DNA from: Anagrus nilaparvatae
Lineage: Eukaryota; Arthropoda; Insecta; Hymenoptera; Mymaridae
Length of the DNA: 64,000 nucleotides
Assembly (NCBI GenBank): GCA_022575985.1
Contig: JAKSXM010000132.1
Location: 3,844,001 to 3,908,000, forward strand
Direction: 5' to 3'
Shown here piece after piece: positions 48,192 to 61,219 of the stretch. Below the pieces are notes generated by a model, which saw nothing but the letters and a program-made list of their open reading frames with translations, ran no database searches and had not been told where the DNA came from. The translations under genes were made by a program, and so were the position numbers. How positions within the stretch are numbered: position 1 is the first letter of the stretch; each line of letters opens with the position of its first letter.

Positions 48192-50080
48192 TTGAAATAT
48201 CTAATAGGATTTGCGACACTAAACTTTGTTAAAAATTAACTCAGAACATCCATATTATCTTAACAAATAAACCCAACTTAATTCGACTAGTTTCCAGTTA
48301 GACAAAAATATATGAGCCTAAATACAAACTAAAGTTACTTTTTCATCTGCACAGGAGCTTATATCAAGAATTTTTTTTTTTTTAATAAATCTCGAGATAA
48401 ATCATGAAAATCATGAAAAGCCACGAAATTTACCAAATTAAAGAAAAAAATGTTAGCCCAGTTCTGGTCGTTCATCAAAAACAATATAACAAGATTTATT
48501 TTATAAAACAGTGGGCAACTTATTTAGTCTAGGCGCCAGCCTTACTAATCACGCCCAATAATTATAAAATTAATGGATGATTCAAATAACATAATTTAGT
48601 TTAATATATACTGAAATAGATAGGCAATTAGACTTTTTATTTCGAATGATTATATTTAAAAAATCAGATACAATTTCTGAAAATCATACTTATATTTATA
48701 CTATTGCGAGGACATTTCACTTGCGAGAATAATTTTAATAAAATAAAATTTCAAAATATCAAATACGAATTATTATTTAAAAAAGGGGGTTAATCGAATA
48801 TTAATCAAATAATATATATAATATTTTAAACTAAAAATATCTTTTTTTTTCAAACAAAAACTTAATAAACTCATCTAAATTATTAATAACAATAACAATA
48901 ATAATAATAATAACATTAGCCTAATTTCCTAAGCTGACGTTAAAACAAAAAATAATAAAAACAGAAACAATAGTTATTATAAACATTATAGATTCTATAT
49001 TATACATTATTAAATTACTTTTTTTTTCATATTATACACAGAGAATCAGAAGTCTATCTTTGTTTAAAAAAAATAAAGAGCATTATTTGTAGTGTACATA
49101 TCTACAATTTAAATACAAAAGCATCAAACAGCTGATGACCTAGATTTAAATATTCAACGGACCTTTTATTATTATTATTTTTTACTTAATTTATTTAAAT
49201 AAATATAAAAATATATTTTTTTAATATACACTCTAAAGAGTAAATTACATAAAAGAAGGAAACACATTATCAATATTTTATTGACAACATTATTATAATA
49301 ATAATGAAGGAAAAAAAACTGCATAGCACAAATTATACATTGTTGAAAATAACATATTTCTATCCCCCACTTAATTTCAAGGGTAGCTTGTGTGTACTAT
49401 ATTATAATATGTACTGCAAGCCCTTTAACTGGGTCAAGAAGTAATAACAAAATTGACACTGAATTCTACACTAATTTTTATTATTATTATTATGTAATTA
49501 ATTATTTATTTTATTTATTTATAACCTATAAATATCTTACCTTATCTGTTTGTATATTTCTTGAGCCCATTTTATTTTATTTTTCAATAATTTTATTATT
49601 TATATTCAAATAATACAAATATTTTTTATTTTATTAATGTTAATTTTATTTTTTGCTTATCTTCTTGTTATTTTTTGTTATTATTTTAACATAATTTTTT
49701 CACGTATTTATTTCTTTTAATTATATTTAGGTTAGGAACTACGCACTCCTTAACATTTTGTTATTAATATTTCTTCATACGTTAAAAAAAAATAATAAAA
49801 TTTCACTTTTTCTTTTTTTTAATTGCATTTAATTTTTTAAAAAATGCAATTGTATTGGTATATATGAACACTTAAAATTTATAAAAAATTAAAAAAATAA
49901 TAATAACTAAACTGTATAGCACTTGCTCCCTTTTTTTGTAATGTTTACTATATGCACTTTTTATGTATGTGTAGCATACATAGATAATATATTTATGTAT
50001 GTGAAGTTGCTGCTTCGATGAGGTTTTTTTATTTTATTATTATTTTTTTTTTCTTATCCTGGTGCTCGCGAGAGAGCTAC
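48192..50080. other. Non-coding AT-rich stretch
   Basis: No gene or element recognised. It has (AAT)n/(TTA)n runs near 48888-48912 and 49476-49495 and otherwise A/T tracts. Confidence 0.35.
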
Positions 50081-51060
50081 CTTACAATCACAAAAACTAT
50101 GAGAGGGGAGCAGGCGGGGGAGGAGTAAAAAGAAAGATTTTGGAGGGGAAGTAAGGAAGATACACAGAAAGGATAAATAACAAGAAGAAAAAAGAAAAAA
50201 AATCTTTTGAAAGAAAAAAAAAAAATAAAATCAGAGAAGGAGAGATTAACTTAGTAGCTCAGGATTGCAATTTTAAAGTTGTGAATATAAATTTATTTGA
50301 TGGTAAATCTGACTTTGCTAATGGCAATATCTTCATTTTTTTTTTTATTTATTTATTTTTTTTTTGTTGCTTTTAATCTTTTTCTTTATAATTCGAAAAT
50401 TGGAGTTATGATCTTGCGCGCCAGTCAATTCGTCCCTTATTTAGTCGCGTCGTCTACGTAGACTGCGACTCCTTTTTATATACAAAAACACTCCTTTTTT
50501 ATTACAATACACTCACAAAAAACACACTTGCATTGAAATTTTTAGTTACTGATAGAGCCGCAGCTGTGCACTCCCGCAATACATCATCTCCTGGGACACG
50601 CGCAGTCTCTGGATACAGACGGACTCCTTTTTTTTTATTTATAAATATGTATACTATAATATTATACACCAGCACTACCGAACGAAAATTTCTTCTCAAA
50701 CTCTTTGTTTTTTTTTGTAATATATTCTATATTTCGAACATACACCTTGAAGTTTATTTTACAAAAATAAAATTCACTTTAATGATAATACATATTCAAC
50801 TTATGTATGCTTAAATTAACATTTTTTGCATTTAATAAACGAAGAGTTCGAGAGCTCGCGGCCTCACTGATGATTAAAATGAGATAAACTCGGAAACACG
50901 ACGGAATTCCGCGCTTTCCAGGCCGCGGACAGCCCCAGCTACGAAGTTCAGCTAAACAACGCACACGTTAAAATGGCGATCGCGGCGCTCGTGGACGTGC
51001 CCCTGGCTTCTACGTACATGTGATATGTATGTGTTTTTATATTAGAAAGAGAGAAAGATC
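50081..51060. promoter_or_regulatory. Locally GC-rich block: candidate promoter / 5'-UTR region
   Basis: In contrast to the tens of kb to its left this block is rich in CG dinucleotides. A purine-rich strand (50100-50170) is followed by gcgcgccagtc, gtcgcgtcgtctacgtagac, cgcagctgtgcactcccgc, gagctcgcggcc, ccaggccgcgg and atggcgatcgcggcgctcg. Such blocks in AT-rich insect genomes commonly mark transcription starts. Frames here (for example 50502-50699 and 50533-50814) overlap on opposite strands and look like shadows. It could be the start region of the minus-strand UBL3 gene or of an unseen transcript; the direction cannot be fixed from sequence alone. Confidence 0.4.
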
Positions 51061-51168
51061 ATTTTTGCAATATTATGAATGTATATGTGTACATTCATGT
51101 ATTGTAAAATGTGTCTGTTCTGCTGCGCGACGATGATCGTGGATTTGTGGGGGCCCAGAAGAGGTATA

Positions 51169-51311
51169 CTGTCGGTTTAAAAAATAAGTGAACTGGCACC
51201 CCCGCTGTTTCCAATCATATCTTATTGTTTTCCAAATTAAACCTTGAAGAATCTTTTGTAATAAGTCCGTGCGGACTGGACAGCCAGTTCACTTATTTTT
51301 TAAACCGATAG
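51169..51311. mobile_element. Small Tc1/mariner-like MITE with ~29-bp inverted repeats
   Basis: CTGTCGGTTTAAAAAATAAG at the left end is mirrored at the right end (CTTATTTTTTAAACCGATAG) with one mismatch, and the match continues through TGAACTGGC. Both ends are flanked by TA (51167-51168, 51312-51313). The element is 143 bp with no coding sequence. The TA target suggests the Tc1/mariner superfamily. Confidence 0.85.
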
Positions 51312-52200
51312 TACAAGAGTTTATTATACATTAAGAGGAGTGTTAAAATTCTCTTCTGCCTTTCTTTATTCTTTTCCCTTCTCCTTAGCTCCGGTTTTAA
51401 GTTTTTTTACCTGAGTTTTACATGTGTTTGTAAAAATTTAATATAATAATGTTTGTAAAATTTTTTTTTACCTTGCTGCAGTTTTAAGGATGGGTAAAAA
51501 TCTGAATAGAGGTGGCACCAAATATAGAGGCATTTAGTTTCATAAACAAAATCATAAATTAAAAAAAAAAATTGGAATTTGGTCAATTTTACTTATAAAA
51601 CTTATTATTTCCTTTTACAAATTCATTTCAAAAATTTTATTCAATGTTATTATGTTAGTTTTCTATTCATATTACCTGCAGTAATGCAAAAAAAAGTTAT
51701 TTCTACCCTGATTGCTAAATTTTATTTAATTTTGAAATAATTTGATTATCGGAGCGGAGTCCTTTGCTCCTTTCCGAAAATTCAAGATTTTCCCCTTATT
51801 TTTTGGATTATTAGCGACATCTCTTGAGCAAATTTCAAATTTCACGTCCGAATAAATTAAAACGGAGCTTTTAAAATAAAACTCTTTAAATCTAAAATTA
51901 AACTAAAGAATAAATAAAAAATTGTGTAAATAAGTAATTTGTAAAAAATAAGAGACCAACTTTTACTTGTAATTGCTTTAAAAAAAATTTAATTTAAAAA
52001 AATATATTGATGCATTATTTGTTGGTAATATAGAATCTTAGATTATCGGTATTCATATTCATTATTCAAATTCCAAAAAAGCGCATAAACTACGAAATCT
52101 TTCGCGCGTTCAGTGACTTTGTTTATTTTTATTTATAAATAAACTTTACTCATGATTTAAAATTATAAATTAAATATTTACAAGTTTTTTTCGGCAAAAA
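51312..52200. other. Upstream region of the NEMP gene
   Basis: No coding sequence recognised. A short less AT-rich patch (tttcgcgcgttcagtgactttg, 52101-52122) about 80-100 bases before the NEMP ATG is the best candidate for the transcription start. Confidence 0.4.
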
Positions 52201-54257
52201 ATGAGAAAGTTTACAAAAGTTACATTAATTATTTTCATATTTTTATGTTACATTTGGAAAATTGAAGCAATTTATAAAGAAGATAAAGCCGGTAATATGA
52301 TTAAATGTAACCTTAAAATATTTTTTTTACTAAATTTTCATATTTTTTAAATATGTTTATTTTTTAAGAGTTTTTTATTTCTTAAAATGAATTTAAAGTT
52401 TATTAATATACTAAAATTTGAAAAGCTTACATTATTAAAAATAAAGCAGTGCATTCATAAATTTATCAAATTTTAGTACATTACATGGATTTTGGAGATT
52501 GGATTGACAATGATAAGCCAGGATTACAAATATTCTGTCATAATGCAAAATCAAAATATATTATACATATTTGGAAAACGGTGACAGTGAGTTTAAAATT
52601 ATTTTTATGCATTGTAACTTGAAGATCTTTTAAATATTGAATTTTTATTTTTAGATGCAATTAAAAACTAATTTAGATACTTATGAAATTTATGAAGGTA
52701 CGACTCCTATTGAAGTTGCTGAAAAACATGATGAAAACCAAAAATATTGGAGATTTAGTATGTTTGGTATAAAAAAAAATAAAAATTTTCAATTAAATCC
52801 ATTCGAAGACAGTTGTATAGGAGTTTATATGCAAAAAAATAAAAACCAATATGAGTATAGAATGCAACTGTCGCATAATAGTATGTAATTTTAGCAATAC
52901 AATTTTTTATTGCTGTATATTTACTAATATAATTCCTTCAATTCTTATAGGTGTGGATACTTGGAAATTAGCATTCATGGCTTTAGGAATTTTTTTTTTC
53001 TGGAATGCTCAAAAATTAAGTCGTAATACTCTTTTTTATTATATTAGTGGAGTTACTATTGGAGTAACGCTTTCAATTTTAATTTTAATTTATTTATTTG
53101 GAAAAATTCTTCCAAGTGTAAGTTAAAAATTGAAGTTTTAATATAAAAAATTTGATAATACAATGCTTTAATTTATTCTATTTAATTTCAGGGGAAATTT
53201 ATGTACATAATGGTAGCTAGTGGTTATGCGATGAGTTTTTACCTTGCACAAATGATGTGGGAAAATGCTCAAGTGATAGCAATGCAATACACAGATTATG
53301 TAACGTATTATATACTAGGAACATCTTTTATTAGTTTTATTGTTTGCTATCGATTTGGTCCAATTACTAATACTAGAACAAAAAATATTATCCAGTGGAT
53401 TTTACAAGTAAGGCATTCTTTAAATTCATATATTTTTAAAATTACTCAAATTTTTTTATTTTTACAGATCACTAGTTTGTTAGTTGTTTATTATAGTAGC
53501 TATCTAAGAGAAGCATCATTGGCTATATGTCTAATACTAGTCGTTCTTTATAATTTTCCTGTGATATTTATTCGTAAAGGTAGAAAATATTGGTGAGTCT
53601 GGATTACATGCTGATTTAAAATAAATTAATTTAATTTATTTATATTTACCATTTTTATGTTTTTTGCTTTTCAATCAATTATTTTACAACTTTTTTTTCT
53701 TTTATTTATTAGTATTAATTAAATGAATTATTTTTTATATACACAAAAAATATTTACAAATCAAAAAAAAAAAAAAATTGTATTTTGTTTTGTTGGCTTT
53801 TGTATTTTTTTTTAAATAAAAGATTATTTATATTTTAATAATATCTTTGAGACTATTTTTATTATTTTTTTTACTTGTATTTTTTGAATTTCACCTGCAT
53901 TACAATAGGAATGATATATTTCCTGCTCAACGCAAGTTACTTACAGAAGATGAATTTCGTAAAGAAGGAATTATTGAAACCAAGAAAGCATTAGGCGGAT
54001 TAAAGGAATATTGTTCAAGTCCTGATTGCAAACCATGGAAAACTGTTTTAAAATTAAAAGATCCTATAAGGTAAATTTAATTAGATGATATTGAAAATTG
54101 ATAAATTAAAAAATATTTAAACTTTTTCAGGTTTGCAAAATTCATGGAAGGTGAATGCCATTTATCCGAAAATGAAACAATGGATCATGATATGGAATTA
54201 ACCAAACTTATCGAAGAATGTGATTACACTGATGATGAAGATAACGAAGATGATTAA
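52201..54257 (+). CDS. Nemp: NEMP (TMEM194) family nuclear envelope integral membrane protein, complete
   Basis: Eight exons: 52201-52291, 52477-52586, 52655-52880, 52951-53117, 53192-53407, 53468-53592, 53909-54070, 54131-54257. All junctions are GT-AG with agreeing phases and give 407 aa. Residues 1-24 are a signal peptide (FIFLCYIWKIEA). The luminal part has PGLQIFCHN, the IHIWKTVT block and YEIYEGTTP, as in NEMP1. About five membrane segments follow (residues ~145-300). The nucleoplasmic tail carries LLTEDEFRKEG then KEYCSSPDCKPWKTV and ends in an acidic DDEDNEDD. NEMP proteins sit in the inner nuclear membrane and stiffen the nuclear envelope; loss in animals causes infertility. Length is slightly below the vertebrate ~440. 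The ATG is the first Met before the signal peptide. The neighbour RSU1 is convergent. Family certain; NEMP1 or NEMP2 not decided. Confidence 0.95.
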
Positions 54258-55052
54258 GATTTTTCTTTAATTTTGTAAATAAATAAACAAACTGCTTTAT
54301 TTTTGGTATCTATATTAGCCAAAAATGTTTAAGCTTATAAATTTTTATAAAATGAATTATTATAAAAAACAGCAAAAAAATTTGTGTACATAAAAAAATT
54401 AAATAGAAAATTATTTTTATGAATTTAAATTGTTTTTCAAATGTAAATAAAATAATTGTGAATAACTAATTAAATTTAATATTTTAAAGAATTTTATTGT
54501 ATAAATAACAGCATTTAAATAAATAAAATATTTATTTTTTTTAAACATTAATAATCTTGTCAATCATACATACATATCTTCAGTAAAAGAAATAATTCTT
54601 AATAATCTATTTAACAATACATTAAATAATTTACATACACATAAAAATTAATTTTTGTTAGCAAAAATATAAAAATTAATTTTAATCGATACATTTTCTA
54701 TGAAATTAATACTATATTATTTGAAAAAATAAATTAAAATTATGTCATTGCACTCATCTATTTTTATTATAGTAAGTTTTCAACAATTCTTGAAAAACTT
54801 TGTCAATACTCTTGTAAAAACTATATGTTAATTATTTGCATTAAGTATCTATATTTTTTAAAATTTACTTGTGGAAAAATTTACTCGAAGTATTTTATTA
54901 TTTTTTGTAAAAGTATTAGGGAATTTTTTAAATACAAGTTTTTTTATATAAGGCACACTATCTCCTTTAAGGCAGTATATTTAAAGTTTTATTAGTCAAT
55001 TCTATTATGTTATTTTTAAGTTTTGAAATATTTTTGATACTATTTTATTTTT
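54258..55052. other. Convergent 3' region between NEMP and RSU1
   Basis: About 0.8 kb of AT-rich sequence. Plus-strand AATAAA hexamers lie close after the NEMP stop (first at 54278-54287) and would end that transcript. On the other strand several TTTATT-type signals could serve RSU1. No further gene. Confidence 0.5.
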
Positions 55053-57562
55053 TTAACGAGCCCTAGAAATTTTTTTACTTTTGTCATTTTCTGATGGTGG
55101 AGGTGGTCCTCTAGCTGCTAGATGTCTATTGTAAACACTGAAAAGTAAATTTTTTCTATTGTATAAAGTGAAAAATTAATTTTATTTCATAAAATTGATG
55201 AAAAAAAATAAATAAATAAGATGAAAATGATCTTATTTTGATCAGGAATCGTAACTTGTAAACATAGCGAAAAAAACCCTTAACTGTCTTCCGGATCGAG
55301 ATAGAGATAGATCCAGATTGGAGGGGGGGGGGGCAAATTCCCAAAAAATATGTCACTGTAAAATTTATACAAAAAATTTACAAAATTAATGTTCTGGTGG
55401 GAATGATCCCCACCCCCGTGGTTGAAGATGGTTTAAAGGGTGTTTTCCGAGAACAAATCGAAATCAAGTTAAAGGGTGTTTTACAGATCCAAATGTATCC
55501 AATTATTAATTTATTTAAACTTACTATTTGTACGTTTCAGATTTGATATAATCAATAACGTGAGAAATTCCAACTTGAAGTTGATCTCCAATAGGAGTAA
55601 CCCACGGGTTATATTCCATTCGAAATACTGCTTTATTGCTTGCTAAATCCAGATTTCCTATTGCAAAAAAATGATTAATTATTTTTTTTCTCAATACAAA
55701 TTATTTAATTTTTTTAACAAATTAATTACCAATTTCAGGTGGTAAAACTGTTAGTCTATTGCCTTGTATATGCAATTCTCGAAGTCTAGACAATTTTCCG
55801 ATTTCCTTTGGTAATTCAATTAAATCATTTTCTCGCAGCACCAACTAAACAATTCAAATTGATGTTATTATTGTAAAATGAACTTTGTTATAAAAAATAA
55901 AAATTTATTTAAATTTAATATTATTTTTCTGGTTGTGAATTTGAATGTTGATAACTTTTTAAAAATATAATTAAATGATTTTAAAATTTAAACAAAATTA
56001 GGTATATCAAAATTACTTACGATTTGTAAATTTTTGAGCTCTCCAATTTGCTCTGGTAAATATTCAAAATCATTGTCAGCCAAGTATAAAGCTCTTAATG
56101 TTTCTATTACAAAAAAGTTGAATTAAATTGAGTAAAATTTTTTTTTATTTAAAATTTAATAAAAATTTAATTTTACCCATCATGAAAAAATTTCCAGGTA
56201 AGTTAACTTCGCTAAGATTATTATAGGTAAGATCTAATACTTCTATGACTGGAAAAGCTCCAAAACCACGAGGAAGCGCATTCAAACGATTCATTCTGTT
56301 AGAAAAATATTTAAAAATTAAAAAAAATATCAGTATACTTTTTAATTTTATAAGAAAATTCGTGAAATCCAAAAAATTATTAAAATTTTGCAAAAAATAT
56401 TATTAATCAAACGGTTGGCAGATTTTAAAGCCAAAGTTGAAATACATGAGATGAAGGGTAATTGTGAACCATGCCACGCAATTAGCGTGCTAAAAAATGA
56501 TGCATTATAAATTTTACACATAAAGTGATAGTGACTGATTAGTGATATTTTTACTGAAAAAAAATGTTTTGAATTGACAAAAGCTTTACTTATATAGTTC
56601 AAACCTCCTCAGTTAAAAATTTATAAAATAATAGGTATATATTTTTTCTCAATCTACAATTATTCAAAAGATATTCCAAAAATTAAGTCTTAATAATTTT
56701 TTGCAAGAAAATTTATTTTCGCCTAAGAAAAAGCGTCGCAAAGCACTTCAAACTTACCCAATATTTAAAATTCTTAACTTTGGCAATTGTGATATTGATA
56801 CTGGAAGCTCAGTAATGTGATTGTTAAATAAATTTAATATTTCTAAATTGACTAGATTTGCTAAGCCAGGAGGTACAGCTAAAAAAAAATTAAAATTAAA
56901 TTATTGCTTGCAAAATAATTATATTTAATATTGTGATCAATTTTTTTGAATAATTTACCTTGAAGTTTATTGTGACTTAATGTGAGTCTTGTCATGTAGA
57001 GCATATTAACTGAAAATAAATATAAAAAATTTAGGGTAAAAAAATTAATTTTTAAAATTTTGTAAAAAATAATTATATATAAAAAAAAATCATGCTGCTT
57101 TGTTATTGTTTATTAGGCCAGTATTTGTAGGGATGTAGCTAAAAAAAAATTGAAAAAAATTTTTTTATTTAATTTAATTTTAAAAAATTACAGAATATTA
57201 TTTTTTAATTATTTTAAATTTATCCACCCACACAAAATATAATAATAATAATTTTATGGGGCTCTAGTAATAACATCATCCGTTACTGTCCTCGAATGCA
57301 AGCTACCTAATTTGGCAATCTTTAAAAAAACTGGTCTGAGAGTTATTGTTTTTTTTCTTATTTTTTTTATCCCATAAATTTCAAGAAAAACAAAACAAAA
57401 ATTTTAATACTTACGTATTCCAGGCACTTCTTCAAAGCTATTAATACTTTTATCTGATAAATCCAATTCTGGATTTTTAATTTCACGAGCATCATCGATA
57501 ACTTTCTTTATTTTCGACATTTTTCCGGCTGTCGGAATACACGAAACTGGGGCTTGGTTCAT
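55053..57562 (-). CDS. Rsu1: Ras suppressor protein 1 (RSU1), leucine-rich repeat protein, complete
   Basis: Eight exons on the minus strand: 57562-57415, 57009-56959, 56878-56758, 56295-56177, 56103-56021, 55844-55730, 55657-55525, 55137-55053. All are GT-AG, in phase, 284 aa with TAA at 55055-55053. The N-terminus reads [20 protein letters not shown]. The second Met (residue 15) matches the usual RSU1 start, so either may be used. Leucine-rich repeats run from about residue 49 to 210 ([63 protein letters not shown]). A C-terminal block [14 protein letters not shown] and a basic tail KSKKISRAR follow. RSU1 binds PINCH in the ILK-PINCH-parvin complex at integrin adhesions; in flies it affects muscle attachment and Ras/JNK signalling. 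Human RSU1 is 277 aa. Confidence 0.97.
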
Positions 57563-59590
57563 CTTTTTTCCTTTTTTTTCTATTACAAAAACAATATATA
57601 TTGTACTTTATTGCACTTATTTGTATAAATACATCTATATATGATTATGTGTACTTAGATACTATATATGTATTTATTAGAATATGAATTTATAATACAT
57701 AGAAAAACAAAGTTGTATGAAAAATGCATGTACAAGCGAGACTAGCGGTAATTTAATGAAATTGAAATTCTGAATGGGAGTGACAAAAAGCAGGCACAGT
57801 AGTTCCCATATTTTTTTACGTGGGCGATTATTACTATTTATCAGCTGATCTTGCAAATATTTTAAAAATTGATGATTTAAACGATAGATGGAGCCAAATG
57901 AATGATTTTGTGGAGATCTATATTTGACAAAGGACATTGTTTCATTCGGTTTCATTTATTTTATTTGTGACTTACTGACTTACACATTTCATTTTGAATA
58001 GAAAACAAAGGAATAGTGTTTTTTGAACGAGGGTCACCCTCGGTATATTAAGGTGCCTATTAAAATTTCTTCGACATTATTTAATCTGAATTGGTTCTTT
58101 GGCTTAAAAAAATCTTTAAAATATATTGTCCTTTATTAAGAAATAATTTATTTTCACTTTTTTGAATTAGGTATACTTAAAAGCACCCAGTATTCTTTAA
58201 AGCTCATTATTGTTTTCACTTTAGAAGTATATTTTTTCGAAAAAAAATACGACAGTTAGAAAAAATTTTAAGCTCAAATAGAAGACTTTTGAAACATATC
58301 TTTTAGAAAAATTTGAAAATTGTATTTTGTAATAAAATTTTGTAACGAGCAATTTTGTAATAAGCAATTTATTTATAAATTTTGAACCACAAAATTAGAT
58401 TCTACGGGGATTATACCTAACATATAAAAAATAGTTATATTTTTACAAACTAAAAAAAAAAATCATATGCGTTTGGTTTTTCTCCTTACATAGCAGCCAT
58501 ATTTAATTAAATACTGGCCAATAATTTTGACTTCAGAAATATGACTTCAAAATCTAAGAGATCATGTATTTTTGCTTATATGTCCATCTTTAAAGACATA
58601 AAAAATCATTTTTTACCCTATTTTGAAGCCAAAAACCAAGCGACTGTCAATTGGTCGCGCCGGCGCTAATGGGTTAATTAAGCAAGTTTGATTTAAAAAT
58701 GTCAATTTTCTGCCCTGAAACATGACAGAATAGTGAATTTTTTACTTTTAATTTTTGCTAATTAACCGATTTCCCATAAAATCTTATTTATCACATTACA
58801 ATTTTGTGACAATTTTAAAATAGTTCTAAAAAAATTTTAGCTTTAAAGCAATCGCTTGCCAATTTTGGGCAGTGAAAAAAATAGTCATAAAATTAAAAAT
58901 GATTTTGAGAAAAATATTTTTTCTGGACAGTGGCAACGAAAGTTGGATTTTCGTTAACGCTTTTTCTCGCTGCTGACACAGAAAAGTCGTATAAACGACC
59001 CTTGGCCATAAAAAATAATGCCCCTAATCACAGTTTATCATTCTTAAGTGTAATTTGAGCTACTCTTTTTTTTCTGGCCATGCGGATCGTAATGTACTAT
59101 TAAACCAAACAGCCTAAACTTTCCCCATGTCTAATTTAATTCCTATTATGGACTCCCTCACATAGTCTGAGTCTAAGAATTGTTTTACGCATAGACCAAA
59201 AACCGTATATTTATTTATTGACTGTGCAAAAACATACGCCATAATTAAGAAACCCGTTTGAACTACTACCTCATTTACTTTTGAATAAACCAAATCTTCA
59301 TAACCATAAAAAACTAAACACCAGAATTAAATGATGTAAATTAAAATAAAAAACATAGTATAAGTTAAATAGTTATCAATACTCTATTTTTATAATTTTA
59401 TAGATTTTATATTACCTGTTTATTTGAATGAATAAATAATTATTGGATTTATCCTTGTAATTTTATTTTTATTATGATGAGATATAAAATAATAATTAAT
59501 AAAGCAACACACAACCTTTAGTTAAATTCTGTTCATTAAAACTGCAAGTTTGTTATTTTACAAATAAAGAAAATTTTTAAGTTTTGAAAA
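57563..59590. other. Divergent intergenic region between RSU1 and the aminopeptidase
   Basis: No gene recognised. It must hold the RSU1 promoter (minus) and the aminopeptidase promoter (plus). A 92-aa minus-strand frame (57955-57677) upstream of RSU1 shows no similarity. There is a small perfect palindrome cgagggtcaccctcg near 58029-58043 and a gcgccggcgc block near 58658. Confidence 0.45.
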
Positions 59591-61219
59591 ATGTTTAGTT
59601 GTAAAATTTTAGTTATTATTTATTTTAACGTTTTTGTGTTAATACCAGGTTCAATATCGTATTATAAAAAATTTGTTAATCCAAATTTTTATTTACCAGG
59701 AAATATCAAACCTAATCATTACGTTATAACATTGGCTCCTGATTTAGATCAAAATTTCACATTCGCTGGAAATTCTAGCATATTTTTTAATGTGTTAGAA
59801 TCAATAAATGAAATAATAATTCATGTTAATTATTTGAGTATTAGTCAAGTTTCACTGTTTAACGACAGTAATTTTATAGAAAATATTGAATTAAGTAACT
59901 TAAAATACGATACTTACAATAATTTAATGACGATTCCATTAAAAAATAATTTAGATTCTGATATTAAATATAAATTAGAAATTATTTATCAAGGCACATT
60001 AATTCATCATAATTTTCGTGGTTTTTATCGAAGTTCTTATATCAACGAAACTGGTCATTCCAAGTAAGTTTTTAAAATTTATTCTCAAAATTATAAAACC
60101 AAATTAAAATTTTATTTATTAGATGGATAGCTGCAACTCATTTCCAACCATACTACGCACGTCAAGCATTTCCATGTTTTGACGAGCCAATTTACAAAAG
60201 TACCTTTAAAATAATAATAAATCACGATAAAAAATATTTTCCAATATCAAATATGCCAATTGATGATAAATTTTATTTAAATGAAAGTATCATCCAAACA
60301 GTATTTCAAGTAACTCCACTTATACCAACGTATTTAATAAGTATCGTTTTATCAGATTTTTCAAATATAACAAATAAATATCAAAATATTACTCTTTTTG
60401 CAAGATCCAGTGTTATTGATAATTTAAATTATGCACTTGAACAAACAGAAGTGATATTAAAGGAATTGGAAAATTATATAGGGGTTAAATTTTTATTGCC
60501 ATTTATGCAACAAGCTGCTTTAGTTGATGAAGTTTCGGCAACTGAAAATTTAGGATTCATTCTTTACAAGTTAGTTATTTATTTTGATGATATTATTCAA
60601 GTCATTTTGTCATGAAAATCCAAAATTACAGAATCAAGATTGAATTTGTGCTTGAAAATTTAACTAAACTGTTCAAGCAAAATTTCAAATGTTAGCACCT
60701 AAATTTCGTTTTTTTTTATTAAAATTTTGATATTTATGACAAAAAGCTACTAATTATGACAAATGATAATTTGATATACAGAAATAAAAATGCATTTTAG
60801 AGAAAAATTTATTGCATATGACGAAACATTAAATTCGTCACATAACAAACAGCAAGTTAAAAAAATTATAGCTCATGAATTATCACATCAATGGTTTGGT
60901 AATTTAGTCACTCCTAAATCTTGGAAATACGTTTGGTTAAATGAAGGTTTTGCAACATTTTTTTCTTATTACATTATTGATAAAGTATTAAAACTCAATT
61001 ACTCATTATAAATGTTAAAAAATTTTTTTTTTGAAAATTTAATAATTTATATTTTATAGATTGAAAAAGATTGGCATTTTCTTGAACAATTTGTTATTAA
61101 AGATATCCAATCATCTGCGTTTTATTTTGAAGATCTCAGATATTCAAATCCATTAAATAATGATGTTTCTGATTTTACTGACATCGATAATAACTTTCAT
61201 TTTTTAACATATCATAAAG
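59591..61219 (+). CDS. M1-family zinc aminopeptidase (aminopeptidase N-like), N-terminal half
   Basis: Exons 59591-60063, 60123-60569, 60801-60984 and 61060-61219 (donor GTTAAT at 61220) join in phase into 421 codons. Residues 1-23 are a signal peptide (KILVIIYFNVFVLIPGS). The N-terminal domain has PNHYVITLAPDLD and the conserved ATHFQPYYARQAFPCFDEP. The catalytic domain has HELSH and, 18 residues later, the Glu of WLNEGFA, so the zinc site is complete. The substrate-binding GAMEN motif is altered to SATEN (with NWG as NLG). The last exon ends TYHK-G, where relatives continue with KGAS; about 450-500 further residues are expected. In insects such enzymes are secreted or GPI-anchored on gut membranes and trim peptides. 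No further exon is visible to 64000, so the gene runs on beyond or is broken by the repeats in its intron. Confidence 0.88.

Noticed and set aside
50502..50814. Overlapping frames on both strands in the GC-rich block
   Set aside because: They are mirror shadows, with no similarity and no splice pattern; better explained as a promoter/5'-UTR region.
53847..53908. Apparent hydrophobic start (MRLFLLFFLLVFFEF) before NEMP exon 7
   Set aside because: It is intron sequence. The acceptor at 53908 joins exon 6 in phase (TG|G) and matches the NEMP family, so this Met is not a start.
57677..57955. 92-aa minus-strand frame upstream of RSU1
   Set aside because: It lies in the 5' region of RSU1 in a different unit, shows no similarity and does not splice in frame to RSU1 exon 1 in any obvious way.
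60781..60800. Acceptor at 60781 and Met at 60790 as the start of aminopeptidase exon 3
   Set aside because: Using the AG at 60780-60781 after exon 2 breaks the frame and meets a TAG. The acceptor at 60799-60800 restores phase and gives LYKEKFIAYD, as expected from the family.
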